Assembly (NCBI GenBank): GCA_019614645.1
Contig: JABWDB010000003.1
Location: forward strand, 19,987,001 to 20,051,000
Direction of reading: 5' to 3'
Length of the DNA: 64,000 nt
From: Stratiolaelaps scimitus
Taxonomy: Eukaryota; Arthropoda; Arachnida; Mesostigmata; Laelapidae
Part shown: one piece after another, positions 22,808-36,498 of the stretch
Numbering within the stretch: the first letter of the stretch is position 1
Layout of the letters: every line of letters begins with the position of its first letter
The notes under the pieces: model-generated
Databases searched by the model: none
What the model saw: only the letters and a program-made list of their open reading frames with translations
What the model was told of the DNA's origin: nothing
Made by a program: the position numbers and the translations under genes

Positions 22808-25800
22808 GACAGCGATTAGCCGACTATAGAAGTCGATGACTACTAGAATATATAGTATAGACTTCAGTAGCTGCCCATCTTGGACAAAATGAACAGAGTT
22901 GTAAGGAGTCGGAGAGGTAACACTAAATTACAGATTCACTCGCGTGGTAATGTTTATAACGTACCAAATTACGCGTATAAGATTATATGCCAATATAGCA
23001 ACACTTTTGTTACGGACAAGGCAGCTCCCAAGCTAAGCACATCATATATAGCGAAGGGACATCATGACATTCTGCCCAACACAATGACGTCAAGCTTCGT
23101 CTATCGATCAAAATTGCATTTACTATCGTATGCATGACCAATGGGTGAGGTGGGCGGCGAACAGCCTTCTCGAAGTCAGCTGTACACATGTATGCATCAA
23201 ATATACAGAACATCTTTAATGTTGAAAAACAATTCGGTTGTTTGTTGTCATAATCAACCGAATGAAGAACAACAACTGGACCCATCAATGCATCACGGGG
23301 TATCAGATCCTATAATGCTGGTTGGAAAATCTACTCTCCAAATCTTTGTTTACGAACGTGAAAATCCCAATTTTGTTTTTGCAATCGTCTGTTGTGGACC
23401 GACGTGAGACGCAGCTGTTCGCTTATCCCTCACCCCCCCCCCCCGCTGTTTGGTAGCTTTCATTTGTCGACATTGGTACAATATATATCATTTTACATTC
23501 GGAACTACTACATTGACCCCCGGATTTGTATCATCTGTCTCATCATCTATACAGCTGCATCGGCAGCTGCATAACGAGAGACAGACGAATCCTTCGTATG
23601 TTCATACTTGCAGTAGATATTTCTCGTGGAAACGCGCAACAAAAGGTTTTCGATAAGGCACCAAATTCTGTTTGCCGCTCACGTCCTAACCGGGGTCAAG
23701 TGCTGTGGTTGCTCGTCGCTGAGAACCTGTTGCGATCTCCCCTGTCTGCCGACGTCTCTCGCAGTATCGTTGCTAAATGCCTGACCGCACATCCCGGCGC
23801 AGCTTGCCTAAGCGGCTGTGTGGACAACAAACAATATGTTGTGGACGCTCGTGTGTGTGTGCGCGTCGCTCGCGATTCGGACTTCTTGGAACAGCCAGCC
23901 TTTTTTTGTTGCTCTGGGCCCATTCGGGCATTCCTCACGGGGCCAAGACGGTTGTGCTCACCGAACTGTGACGGAAGCCAGGATCCGTACGCTGCCGTAG
24001 CGGACTGCAGTTGCCGGCCGGCCGGCCCGGCCGCCATTGGCCAGCCTCTAACGTCAACGCATCACATCAACCGTCGACTGCAGACACAGGAAAGCACTTG
24101 TCGCGCGTTTTCGACCTCTGCCAAACGCCGTCGGTCTCTCGGGCGAATGTGATGGCGTATGTCGCCATGATCAACAACTTTTTTTTGGCTGACGAAGCCA
24201 ACGAGAACAGTCCCACCATCTCAGAACCTCCGGCGTTCGCTAGACGCGTCGTGCACTAGATGGTTCGGGTGATGCATGACTCGATACACAGTCTCAAACG
24301 GGCGGTAAGCGTCCACGACGAGACCACACTCTATATAAATCTTGATCATAGATTGTTGTTACGCTAGTGCGATGCACGATAGTTAGTGTTCGTTAGGCCA
24401 ACATATCGATGTTCTTCGATTGAGATACACAATTCGATTTTCAACCTGTGCAATTTCTGCCTTCCGCATGATACGGGGGCGTGCATGTTATTTAATTACG
24501 TGCTCTTTATCACGGCACTGTTTTGTATATACGTGATCTTCTTTATTGTTTTTTTTTTTATTTTAGCCCAACTCTTCATTTAGTGAACATTTGGTTTGGG
24601 TCTACTCGTTTTCGTGAGCTACTACAGTTTTCGTTACTGAGTCGAGATACAATCGTCATTTATTACCGCTATGGGAGAAAACGAGTCCACCGTACACGAG
24701 CACCGAATAGAACGTTGGGAACAACCCTAGAGTGATTATTCCCCATGGGACAGAAGTTAGGTTAGTTTGGTTGTTGTTAATAAATCGGCGTCTTGCAATA
24801 ACAGATCTTTATGGCGAGCGTGGGGGGCGTCGTTTTACAGCGTCGTTTTTTTTGATCCGGAAGGTAGTGGCTGGTCTGATTGCTGGTCCTAAACAGATAC
24901 GTAGATATGGATACAGATCGAAAAATAAATCGTCAACTAACGTCCACCGAGACAGCAGCAGCATGGGAAGTCTATTACGTTGCTCACTTCAGAATCAGCA
25001 AAGGCAGACGCTGTCTAATATTGTTATTATTATTATAACTACTACAACTTTTTTCTTTTTTTTCTCTTAGAGCTCACCCCCACCCCCATCTCCTCCCCAT
25101 ATAACTGCTCTTCGGAATCGGTGCTCCTACTACTAGCACTCGTATTGTGACTAATATTATTACCACTACCATCACTAGTTTATAGTAAATACGAGGTGGA
25201 TCTGGTTGTCAGGGCGCACAATATATTGTATACAAAAGTCCCAAAAAGTGCGCCAGACCGAATCTCCCATTCGAAACCCTTGCCGCGTTTCCTTCTCTCT
25301 CTCTCTCTCTCTCTCTCAATTTCTTCCCTGGGCGTCTGTCTGTCTGTCTGCGGGTTGTCCTTTCTCGACAGTCGTAATAGTAACATTATGTCTCCATAGG
25401 AAAGCTTCTTCGTTGGTCCGTCCGTCCGTCCGTCCGTCAGTCAATCAGCCTCCGTTCCTAATTACGCGCGACGCATCTCCTCTTTCGCCGTAACCCCCGT
25501 CGCAGAGGAGAGATAGATGCTCCTTGCTCTAACTGCATCTATTATAGTAGTAACTCCACCGACGCCACAGGTTACGATCGGCTACTGTAGTTATTGCTGC
25601 TGCCGCCGCCGCCGCCGCCGCCGCCACCACACGTCATTCAGCCATAGGCAACAAGTCAAACACAATCGTGCCGCTTGACAGTCCTGGTGGTCTTGGTGGA
25701 GAAAAAAAAAATGCGCGGGTCTTGCGATGGATGATCCGCCGAAGCGGCGGCTGTCGGAGTCAATGGCTGTCGCCGTGGGAAGATGACAAACGAATGAGGA

Positions 25801-26100
25801 GAGCTAGCAGCTGATTCGCTGGTAGATAGCAAACAGAAGCTCGCTTCGAGAACGCCACCGCCGCCAAATGAGAACGAACAACGATGATGATGATCATGGC
25901 GATGACTACGAAAAAGCGAAATATCAGCAGAAGTTGAGTCACAGGCCGACGGAACAGCTCCTGGGGCTGCACAAGGAGCTGTCGAGAGCCTCTGAAGCCG
26001 CCGAAAATGGTCCCGAACGAAAGCTAACCAGAGAATTTCAATGAGACGATGACCGAACCGCTGTAGTCAGTGGGTATTTCGAGCAGACCGAGAGAGAGAG
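22808..26100. other. Intergenic region with a GC-rich patch at 23.6-24.25 kb
   Basis: Mostly unremarkable DNA. A patch from 23.6 to 24.25 kb is richer in GC and open in several frames. It includes ATG at 23836 starting MLWTLVCVCASLAIRTSW, which resembles a signal peptide but ends after 54 codons. A C-run lies near 23430, (CT)n at 25291-25318, (GTCC)n at 25415-25439 and (CCG)n at 25602-25626. No gene supported. Confidence 0.4.
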
Positions 26101-29100
26101 AGGGAGTGGGAGTTACACATTGTCTTATGCTCGGGTTTTGTGTTGTGGGTGTGTGTGTGTGTGTGTCTCTGAAGGAAAGAAAGAGAGAGAATATTGATGA
26201 AGCTCGCCAACCTCGCTAGAGCTGTAATACATTGAGGGCGCAGTGAAGCTCATCGGCAGCAGAGTCGGCCTAAGTATGTTACGTGACACACGCATTCACG
26301 ATACAACGGACACGTCGGCAACGAGACGAGAAGTAACAGGCAAGAAAATTATGTGAGAGCGCGAGAGGGTGTATGCAAACACAACGCAGACATACGTGAA
26401 CATTTACATGCGTACAAGCAAACCTGATTCATGCACATTAATACACACATCGGTACACACGCACTCACGACACCGCTATGTCCGTCAGACAATGAAAGGC
26501 CGCCGTCCGGCCACGATCTCCCTGTTTCGTTCGTCTGATCCGAGCCGCACACTTCGAGCGTTCTGCGCGAGCCGTTCGCGTAAACTCCAGCAGCGGATTG
26601 AGGCCGCGGTACGGCCACTCGCGTAGTAAACAGACATTCGTAAACACGCTGGACGAGCTCGCCACTACCTCGTCAGCGGACAATGCTTGCGGCTTGCCCT
26701 CATAGAGGCAAGGCCTGCCCGTGGTCAAATCGGATCTCGGCCCCGAGTCTTTCTGATCAACCGCTCAGCGGTGCTCAGTGCTCTATCGTCGTCTGGCCGA
26801 GCGTCGGAACGTCGATGTCGAATGACATCGCCGCCGCCACCGCCGCCACCACCGCCCCAGCTTCTTCTGCTTTGCTCAAACGCCGCTGCTACCGCCGCTG
26901 ACGGTCTTGATACCAAGCACCGTTGTTGCTGTCATTCCTGTTGCGTTCCCGGCTGCTCCCGCTGCTCACTTTGTTGGCTCTTCTTGTGTCGCTACCGCTG
27001 CTGCTGCTGCTGCTACAGCCGCGCCATCCATATTATTGCTGTTGTTATTGGGGAAGTTGTGTGATTGTTGTGTATTTTTATGATAAAAATCTCGCCCTGC
27101 ACCGTTCACTCACCATTCGACTTTTGTGACAGCGACAGCGGTCGGCTTTCTACGTCGGCCGCGACGAGTGCTACTGCAGCGTCGACGGCGACAACAGTAG
27201 CAGCAACAGCAGCAGCAGCAGCGGCAGCTTCGCTCGCAGAACACAAACACCGAACAGAAACGATTCACGTTTCTCGCCGCGACAAAGCCGCGCTACCACA
27301 TCGTCTCCTCGAAATCTCTATCTCCTTCCTTTTCAGTTACTGCTCCTCCTCATCGTCGATGTATCGACCGGTGGGATACGGACACCGCGCGGACCGCAGG
27401 CATCGAAAGACGACAACATCGACAACAGAATGAATGGATGACCGAGCCCGCGCGAAGCTAAAAAGTGACCTGTCGAACAAAAATTCAACGAAATTCTACC
27501 TGTCGCTTCTATCTGTTCTTTCAGTATAAACATTCACAATACCGTGAGATACGTACTCGCTCCGATATCGATGTTCTCGTTGTCGACTCTCTCTCGCTCT
27601 CTCTCACAAGGTGTGTGTCTGTGTGTCAACTCAACGTGGACGCAACCGGCGGATTGACGTGTGTACCGTCCGCGTTTCGCATCGCGCATTTTTTGCTCCG
27701 CTCAGCTCCGCGAACTGAAGCTGATTACAGAAGCTAAGATCACCATCGACTCGGCCAGACTGAGCAGCAGACCGTCGGACAACGTCCAATAATCATAGAG
27801 TGTCGGTTAACGTCGAAGACGAGCGATGGTGGACACCGCAAGCAACGCCGCGCTCGGCGAGCTCAATAATGTACAACTCGGAGACGTCTCAACCAGTGAT
27901 ATATACCCACAGGGGGTGGGAACGTCCGTCGTCGCCACAATGTTGTAGTGTATGTGTGTGTGTGCCTCTTAGATGCGGACACAACCTTCAAATTGTCGAG
28001 TTGTGCCACTGAACGACATCAATTTCCAGTTTTGTTCTGGTCATCTTTATAGAATAGAATCTGAGCGAGCTGGTTACGATCACTGACTGCTGCGTCAAGC
28101 GAATACTCTCTCGCGAAACGGTAGTGCAGATCTGTACGAAGCGGGTAGGAGTCAAGCAATCAAAAACATGCTGGCATTCGGGATGTTTAGAGCTTTGATA
28201 TACTATGATTTAGAGGCAGGTAATGCGAAGAGACACTGTGCATTCATTAATCACATTCGACGCCTGCAGTACACCCTATCATCTAGAACAGGGCTCGCAC
28301 CAACTCGAATACAAGACGCTCTCGTGGGGTTCCTTGGGGACCTTTCAAGTGAAACGGACCCAGCTCCGAAGATATGTTTGTGCCTTCTCATCCGTCATTG
28401 CCATCTCGAAAACCTCGAATATCGGACATCATTTTGTGGATGTGTATGAGAGAAGTAGAGAGGGAACTCACCGGGCACCGCGGATAAGCAGATTAGCTTT
28501 TAGGGCGGTGCTCCACCAGAGGTGGAATGGCGTTGGGTCGTCAATTGCGAGATCGTCTCATTAGAGAGCCTCGAAGACCTCATCACTTCGAACACCTCTA
28601 GTACAGAGGGCGATTTCGTACAGGCGATATCTAGGCTCACTCGACTCACTTAAGTTCTCCATTGAGCTCATGACAGAGGTATTATTCTCGAAATCAAACT
28701 TCCTAATAGGCCGCTTTGCGAGGAAGCTTACTGTTACGTTCGAGGACGCTGCACATTATATATAGCGGTGCCAGCAGTAAACAGTATTACGACGAAGTCT
28801 TCAGCCTTCAGTAACCCTGCGGTGAGTGTTCATCAGTTTTCGGAAGGCGGCCCTCTCTAGGCGGCTCGATTGAGTGATCTACGGTCGGCTCTAACGGAAT
28901 TAACTTGTCCTTTCTCGGGACGATAAACAGATCTGTGCAACCTTTGGTAACGTTATCCAGCAGTACCTCGGTGGTCGTATTGGCATAGCTGGCGTCACTG
29001 TGAAGTGTGAGACCCCTTTGTACGAAGCCCGTTTACGAACTTCATCTGGGAATGAGAGAATACAGGTATTAATGAATGAATAAAGAGGTCCGCATTTTAC
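26101..29100. other. Intergenic region, GC-rich repeats then plain DNA
   Basis: (GT)n near 26149-26166, CCG/CAG-rich DNA at 26.8-27.25 kb and (CT)n near 27590. From 28.0 to 29.1 kb the composition is ordinary, and short frames on both strands do not resemble known proteins. Possibly an old mobile-element remnant; nothing recognised. Confidence 0.35.
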
Positions 29101-29154
29101 ATACATGTTGCATACTATATATATATATATATATAGGTGGGGATATGGACAATT

Positions 29155-29197
29155 AATGGGCAACGTATATATATATATAATATATACGTTGCCCATT
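29155..29197. repeat. Perfect inverted repeat, 17-bp arms
   Basis: AATGGGCAACGTATATA at 29155-29171 is repeated as its exact reverse complement at 29181-29197, with nine A/T bases between. It would form a stable hairpin. The arms begin with unique sequence (AATGGGCAACG) and are not just a (TA)n array. Confidence 0.85.
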
Positions 29198-29429
29198 GAT
29201 GAGAAGCTAAATACGTGCATCCATCAACTTCATCACATTCATGAACCTGGCACCAGGGTCAACAAGCAATACGATTCACCAGTTCCCGTAGGAGATTAGG
29301 ACAGACGTCTGTAGTGTTCGGCTGTCGTTGTCGACATATGTCAACAGCATATACCTCAGCAGGTAGAAGTCGAAGGAGGTCGAGAGTTCACCACAGAGTT
29401 CATCGTCCCACGCTACTTGTTTTTTCTTT

Positions 29430-29461
<32 letters not shown>

Positions 29462-30685
29462 GAACTGGAGGTGCATACACTCCAGTGTTGCATGACACCA
29501 ATCTGCATAGAGACCATCGAACGCCAGAGGGTCTCGACAACATCAAACTCAAACGCCACTACTATCTAGCTATTCGAGCTGCTGGCGTCTATTCTATGGT
29601 CGTCTTTGCAGGAGAAGGAGGAGGAGGCTGGCTCAAGACTCTCCCAAACGATCCGACCTACTGACCTGTCTTGCATAACGCCACCGCCTCTCGAATCACC
29701 TATCATGAGGGTTTTTTTGAACATCTGCAAGCGGGTTAAATCGAGGTGGGTCGTGCACCCAGGCCCAGTGCAACCTGTTAGGTCTAACGCATAATCTCCG
29801 TCGTAGTTAAGTTCCACCTATGAACGAATGATAATGCTGAACGCATGCTGACCACGTCTGACCTGGTTGCATTCGGCATGCAATGACAGTATGTTCAAAT
29901 ATCGGATAGACGGCCAGGCTGGCTGCACAGTTTAAGGCCCAATATAGGCCTGCTGAGCGGCTGTTATTACCGGCTCCAATAAAAATGGCCAACCCGTTGC
30001 CAGGACCACACGCTTATATAGTAAAGAAGACAAGTTTCTCTGAGGTAGTCCTATGCTAGGTGGCAGTTCCCCTCGGAGGGGGCCTCAAGAAGCATCCTCA
30101 CGCGTGCCTGTATGCTCAAATGAAGTGTTCAGACCGCCGGTGTTCGCGTCAGAAACATCACATCGGAGGAGGCACATGTAAAATTGTCAGCCTCACTCTG
30201 CATTTGTCTAACGGCTGTCCATAACTGCATGCGAGTAGTTCGCTGGCGCCTGCGAAGCACTGCGAAACGGAACCAAAAAATGACGCACATACAAGAAAAT
30301 GCAACGCATTTGATGCTGCAGAAAATGTTCCATGCACAAACGATGCTCTGCCTTGTAGATAATATAACAGGATGTCTGCGCTCGCGCCCAGTCCAAAAAC
30401 CCAGTGCGGATGAATTGTTGTTTTAGGTGTGCGCATGTCGAACTGTCGACACAGCTGACTGCGAAGGTATGATGCACAATTGATGATTCCCATATTTCTA
30501 AGACGTTGCGTCAAGATTATTGTTAACTAACCTTAGCTAATTTGCACACAAGTGATGCAACACATCGACAGCGCAAGCAGACACCAGCTAGGAGGTAATT
30601 GAACAGAGTATACAATAGCTATTTGTCAAGTATGAAGGTTTACGACAACTATATGGACACTGGACGTAAAAGACATCCAAACAAT

Positions 30686-30750
<65 letters not shown>

Positions 30751-30760
30751 ATATATATAT
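30686..30760. repeat. Compound (CT)n(TA)n microsatellite
   Basis: About 23 bp of CT repeats pass directly into about 50 bp of nearly pure TA repeat. Confidence 0.9.
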
Positions 30761-33700
30761 GTTACACAGAATCATTGCATAGAGTAGCGGCGTGTCAAAT
30801 CACCGCAATGATTGCATTGGGTGAAGACCTATGGAAGGCCTCGTGTGTCTGTGTGCGTTGTCATCATCGTCGTTCGAAGAACGGCACCCTTATACTTCTT
30901 CTTCCATTTAATTGTCCCGACGCGCTCAATGAATTCGTCTATTCCACTACCGCCCATCCACAGTTTGTTGTTTTTTCCTGCAGTCAATTGAATCCGTGTA
31001 CCTGCTCCTGCTGCGTGTCATTGTCCTCGTTGCTGTTACCGATGTTTGATTTGTGCACCTCAATTTACCTGTGTCATTTTTGCTCTCACCGTCTATTGCG
31101 CGTTCGTCTCCTGCGCAGGCGGGGATTTGATCAGCTGCATTAGGAAAATGCTAACAGTTGAGGCTAGGGCTCTCTATCCTCTGTCTCTGCCATAAGCAGC
31201 AGCAGCAGCAGCAACAACCAGTCCGATCCAAGTACTTGTTGCACCGTCCAAACACTTGATATCGCTGCTGCTGCTGCGGCTGCTGCTCCTGTTTGAGGGT
31301 TCTGTTACTACTACCCGTACTACTATTACTACTGTCAGCCCCGCCGCGACAACGTCGTCATCGTTGTCCGCTCCCACGATAGACGATCATCTGCTCTGGC
31401 TACAAATTTTTCGCCTGCCTCCACCGCCAACGCCGCCGCCGCCGCCGCAACCTTCTTCTGATCATCGTCGTCGTCGTCGTCGTCAAACTCTACTACTCCA
31501 CATCTTCGTCATCGTCTTCATTTGGTTTTTCTGAGCCAGCCCGCCAGCCAGCCAGCCAGCCTATCTACCTGTCGCCTGGCTCGAGTCCACTATCAACGTT
31601 CGTATGGCTATGTGTCTCACCCCGCACGCACGCATAGCCTCCTGCTGTATAGGCTCCATCCGCGCGGGATGCTCCCAGGATCTGTCTGGGTTGTGATGTT
31701 CGTGTTGATCCCAGCTTCTGCCACCACCACCACCACCACGGCTGCTGCTGCTGCTGCTGTCCTATAACACCTGACGGTGACGAAGTGAACCAGCGCGAGA
31801 TGAGAGCGGGGACCGAAGAGCAGTGGGGAGGTTTGCGCCAGCAGGGGCGGACGGGGGTGGGAAGAAAAAGCAAGGCGGCCGACCGATCGACCGACCGAGG
31901 AACCAACCAACCAACCAACCAACATCAGCATCAGGACACACCGATAGACACACACACTCATGCACCCAGTGAGCAGAAGAGAACGTAGAAGAAGCAGGGT
32001 ATCTTCAGCTTCGGCAGGAGCAGCTCGCCTATACATACGGCAGGCCGGCCGGCCGGCGGATCGACCGGACAGACAGAGGGACGCAGGTAAGCACGCTAAC
32101 GACAGAGGCAGGAGGTTCGACAGCTGGGACATATCTACCTGTGGTGACGCTCGATACGAACGAACTCTCGAGCGAATGCAGCAACCGAGGAGGCAGCGAC
32201 TGTCGCTGCGGCCCTTCGCCATGATTCGAGCAGCCGGAGCAAGCAAACCAACTTCTAGCGGAGGAGGGTGAGTTAAGAGAACTATATAGCATGTATGTTC
32301 GAAGGGGAAGACGATGACTACCCAATGAGAGCGGGCGGCGACTCAGCCAGCGCGACATAGGCGGCACAGTGAGTGGCGCGACGCATTGACTACCGAGACG
32401 TCCACAGACACACACACACACACGTCCAGATAGAGGACACAGACATACGCCAACAGGCTCTTTCGACTTGCGCTGCTTAGTTGTGGGCGAATTTGATTCT
32501 TCCACTCCGCAGAGAGTCTGCTCTAAGAGGAGAGTCAGCGAGGAGTTGATGCTGTTGCCGGTAACCCTGATCTACAGCAATATGGCCAGTGTGTCACATG
32601 GTCAGGTAAGAGAATTAGATAGACAATACCAATTACCACTTAGGGTGCACGAGGTGGCTTGGGTTCGCCGCACCTTAAAGGGATCTGCCGGTGGTGGCGA
32701 CGGCGGCGGGGCACCGACGGCGGCAACCGAGGTGGAATTGCTACATGCACATATATAGTGAGAAGTGTTTGATCCATCCTAGTGGCCGGACCGCCCGCTT
32801 ACTGTAAAGAAGGCAGTCCATACGGATGTATTCCAGCAACACTATACGCGACGTTAATGTATTTAGAAGGTGATTCATTTTATGCTTCGAACAATCCTAC
32901 ATCTATAATGAATGGAATCATGCTGTGCACTATGACTACGTGGGCACAATTAGTCGTCATGCCAATGACAAGACTTTCGGCTAACCGACAATGAGCAGTT
33001 GATTGCAAATTTGTCAGCAAATATGTCTACGCTCTAACGCAAGTGCGCTTTAATCATTTCAAAGTGACTATACACATCCGGCGTTAGCTGGAGTACGTAA
33101 ACATCAATTTAGAATGTTTAATAGTTGCTTATCGCTGGTGGCAAGTTCCATACGTCGAATCAAAACCGGAATGTATCTTGGTACGGAAGAGACTTCTTCT
33201 GCTTACAGCCAATAGAACTGCCTTACCCACCGTTGGTTCTTGAGAATCAAGCAAATACTCATTATTGATATGGTGCTACCTGGTACAACGTACTAGGTAA
33301 GAGTAAGAGCAAGAGCATTTAAAACGACGTGATGGCATAATTTACAGTCACTCTAAATAGTAGTGGACTATGGTACGGAATTATATATATATATTATATG
33401 TATACAGAGTAATATATATATATAATATATATACAGAGCAAACGCTAAACCAAATCTTTCAAAAGGATGAAACAACATTAACCGTGATCGTAACCGGTGT
33501 TTAGGCTATTTCAAATGTAAATAGCGGTCGACAACTCCACAGATGGGTACTGCTGTTTTAAACCGTTCGACAGCGTCGCCTCGACTTGAAGTTCCTGGGG
33601 CCAGCTCTACGCGTTTACCAGTTCAGAACTAGTTCACAAAAACCAGATAGATAACTGCAAGTGGTCGGAGTCTGAGGCTCGCCGGTTGATGAAGGCTACC

Positions 33701-34600
33701 GAGATTGCACCCGTCGACCGAACCGCTTCGTATGGTTCCATGCCCTGCGGAGCCTGTTTCATTTCGTTTAGTTGACGGAGATCACCTGTTAGCTCTGTAC
33801 CACTCGCATGGCGGTAGCAGGCCGTCCTGTTTTTGGGGGCACACTTGGCCTATACGATTCACCACTCACTCACTCACCGACTCGGCCATTTGCTTAGTTC
33901 CACTGGAACTCGCACACAGAGAGCGTCGACCACCTTCGTTTGTCTGTGACCTAAATCGGCTGAGAGAGCTCGAGAGCGGCAGACCTCTTCGGTCTAGTTC
34001 GCGATCCGCTGGCCTGGTCTAAGGATCTCGGCCAGATTGTAAGGATTCCCGGCCAGTGTGGGAACATCGACATCGAAGTTAGGCGTCGATGAGACCTGCT
34101 TGCCTGACACGCTGCTGTGGCAGAATCGAGCCAAAGCGGCACCACTGCTCTCCACATCTCAAATCCAGATTGGCAGAGGCAGGGCGACGAGAGTAAGGTA
34201 GGATAGCACCACGCAGGTCAGACAGACCGGTGGGTCATATGCATGACTCGAAGAAGAAGTTGCGTCTGGGCTACGGAGGCACCAAGGGGCTCGAGAGAGG
34301 GGTCCTGAACGTTAAGAGCGGCAATGACGATCCGACGCGACCACGACCATCAATATCTTCGACAGAGTCAACAGGAGCAGCGGCAACAGCATTGGGCACG
34401 CTAAAGAACAACTTAAAGACACGGAACAAATCAAACAACCCCCAACCCCTACCTTCGGTACCCCCCCCCGCCCCCCAAGAAAAAAATACAGGGAGGTGCG
34501 AATTTATTCTGGTTCTTGCCCTGCTGATCTTGAGATCGTTCGACGACGAGGACGTACCAGACTCAACTTTGCGCACAAACATTTGGATAAAAAGGTCCGC
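30761..34600. other. Intergenic region with repeat-rich patches
   Basis: CTG/CAG and CCG repeats at 31.19-31.45 kb, (CAC)n and GCT near 31.72-31.76 kb, (AACC)n near 31.9 kb, (CA)n at 32.41 kb. A tandem pair of TA runs, each ending ATACAGAG, is at 33.38-33.44 kb. A C-run is near 34.46 kb. An ATG with eight codons (MASVSHGQ) directly before donor GTAAGA at 32582-32605 might be a start exon, with weak support. No gene recognised. Confidence 0.35.
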
Positions 34601-34601
34601 G

Positions 34602-34615
34602 CATATATATATATA

Positions 34616-34703
<88 letters not shown>

Positions 34704-34714
34704 TATATATATAA
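34602..34714. repeat. Long (TA)n microsatellite
   Basis: About 113 bp of TA dinucleotide with a few AAA and G interruptions, the longest such array in the window. Confidence 0.95.
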
Positions 34715-35394
34715 TGCAAAGTGTTGAACACCTTCTCTACGCCACCAGATGACGAACGAGCTCAACATAGGTCTTGGTGTGGAGTTCTCATGCAGTTCCA
34801 CGTACAAGGCGAAACAACTATCGCTGCTGTCAGGGTTACTGCTGCGGTGTCCCTATGTGATCTGAAAAAGACTAAGAAGATCAAGACAATGTTGATTAAA
34901 GATTAAATCGTACACCGAAGCGTTCAATGAAGTGAGACCAGAAAATCAAGCGGTGACTCATTCACTTGAAAATACGGACGAGGGCCGGTTCTTGTTTGAC
35001 TTCACATCACCAGCGATGCGTTCACACATCTGAATGCCTGATAAGTCACTACAACCAAATGTTTACTTAGCCAAGTACTAATTCGATTAGCAAAGGTGAG
35101 CCAGGATGATCCTCACTTTCGATGATGCCGTCCCATTAAATTTGGGCATATGTTCAAGTCATGCTCAATATGAGATCCGAATTCATAGAGACTTTTCACA
35201 AACGATGTACAATGATGGCCACACTGTTATTTATTGGCACTCGCATTAATTTTTGTTATGTTTGCTGGTTATTTTTCCACTTCTTGATCAATCTTCTGCA
35301 TTTTTATCTAGCTAATCGAAGCAATGCCATAAATTCACGTAAACGTGAAGGTTTTATTGTGATATATGTCAACGGAGCTGCAATATTTACAATG

Positions 35395-35500
35395 CTGAGC
35401 TGTTCTCTCTTATAGATGTCACCAGGTCGCGGGACTCGAACCTGCGGTCTCCGACTTCATGCAGCCAGACACTTAGATGTCCAAGCAACCACGCTGACAT
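35395..35500 (-). mobile_element. tRNA-derived SINE copy 1
   Basis: On the minus strand the segment has a perfect RNA polymerase III B-box-like core (GGTTCGAGTCC at 35442-35432), preceded by GGAGACCGCA and followed by CGCGACC and a GACAT(C)TATAAGAGA stretch. The same order with about 75-80% matching bases occurs at 40.1 kb. No complete tRNA cloverleaf can be drawn, so it is a tRNA-derived repeat and not a tRNA gene. Confidence 0.6.
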
Positions 35501-36465
35501 CGATACGTCGAATGATAGTAAAAACACGCGCGTTGTCCTTTCTTTAATAATATTTCCGACACATCGCGCATACACTGAACTTGAATGATAGCGGGACTCA
35601 CAGCAGACTTGTCTAGCTTCTCAACCAGAGATACAGGCAACTAAACCAATAAGAAACACCCTTAGTAAACACTTTCATCAATCATAAAACGTATTTGCTT
35701 ACACCTTTGTCAGAAAGACACACCAAATAATATTTAATATATATGATATATATATATATATATATAGAACACATTACGGCAGGAAGTCCGCCGGATAGTT
35801 ATAACACTCAAGTACACCTCGTCGTGTATAGTAAACAATCAGTTCGATTCGATCAATTGTCGCTTCACTTCAATTCTCGTCCAGTTCCAGTAGGTAAATG
35901 TCTCTAAATCAAAACGCGTTCGCAGCACGATGAGCCTGCGCTGTCATTACGCCACCCAACATTGTACCCTACCCCCAAAACGGCCCAACGCTCGTTGCCT
36001 TCGCGAATCGTACATATTTGCAGCCATTGCGACTTAGCTGGGTGCCAATGATTTAGGCGATCAATGAAGATGATCAACGATTTTCATTCTTCGCGCAGCT
36101 CCAGCAGTCTATGGCTCCCAGTGACTCCCATGTCCCTTCACTTGATCATTCTTGTACTGCTCTATCTCTCCATCTCTCTCTGTCTCTATCTTTATCTATC
36201 TCGCCCATTCCTCGTCTCGGTGTTCGTTCAACTTCACCTTCGATTGTCGGCAATGTCGCGGTGACGCTGTGCTCACCGAGTAAACGTGTTGTTGTGTCTG
36301 CGAAATCAGCCCTATTCTGTTCTGTTCTGTGTCGTGGCGGGCGATGTGAGGCGAGGATGAGGATGATGAGTTGGGAAGAATCGGGGCATTATGTTTCGTG
36401 TCCATGATTCGTGTGCGATTATTTTTGCGTCTTCGTTCACCTATTTACGTTCGGTCGTCGAGACA

Positions 36466-36498
<33 letters not shown>

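Noticed and set aside
31617..32246. 209-codon frame (-)
   Set aside because: Reads over GCT, CAC and AACC simple repeats; the product is low complexity.
34504..34807. IYIYIY-type frames across the TA array
   Set aside because: Mechanical translation of (TA)n; the same occurs at every TA array in the window.
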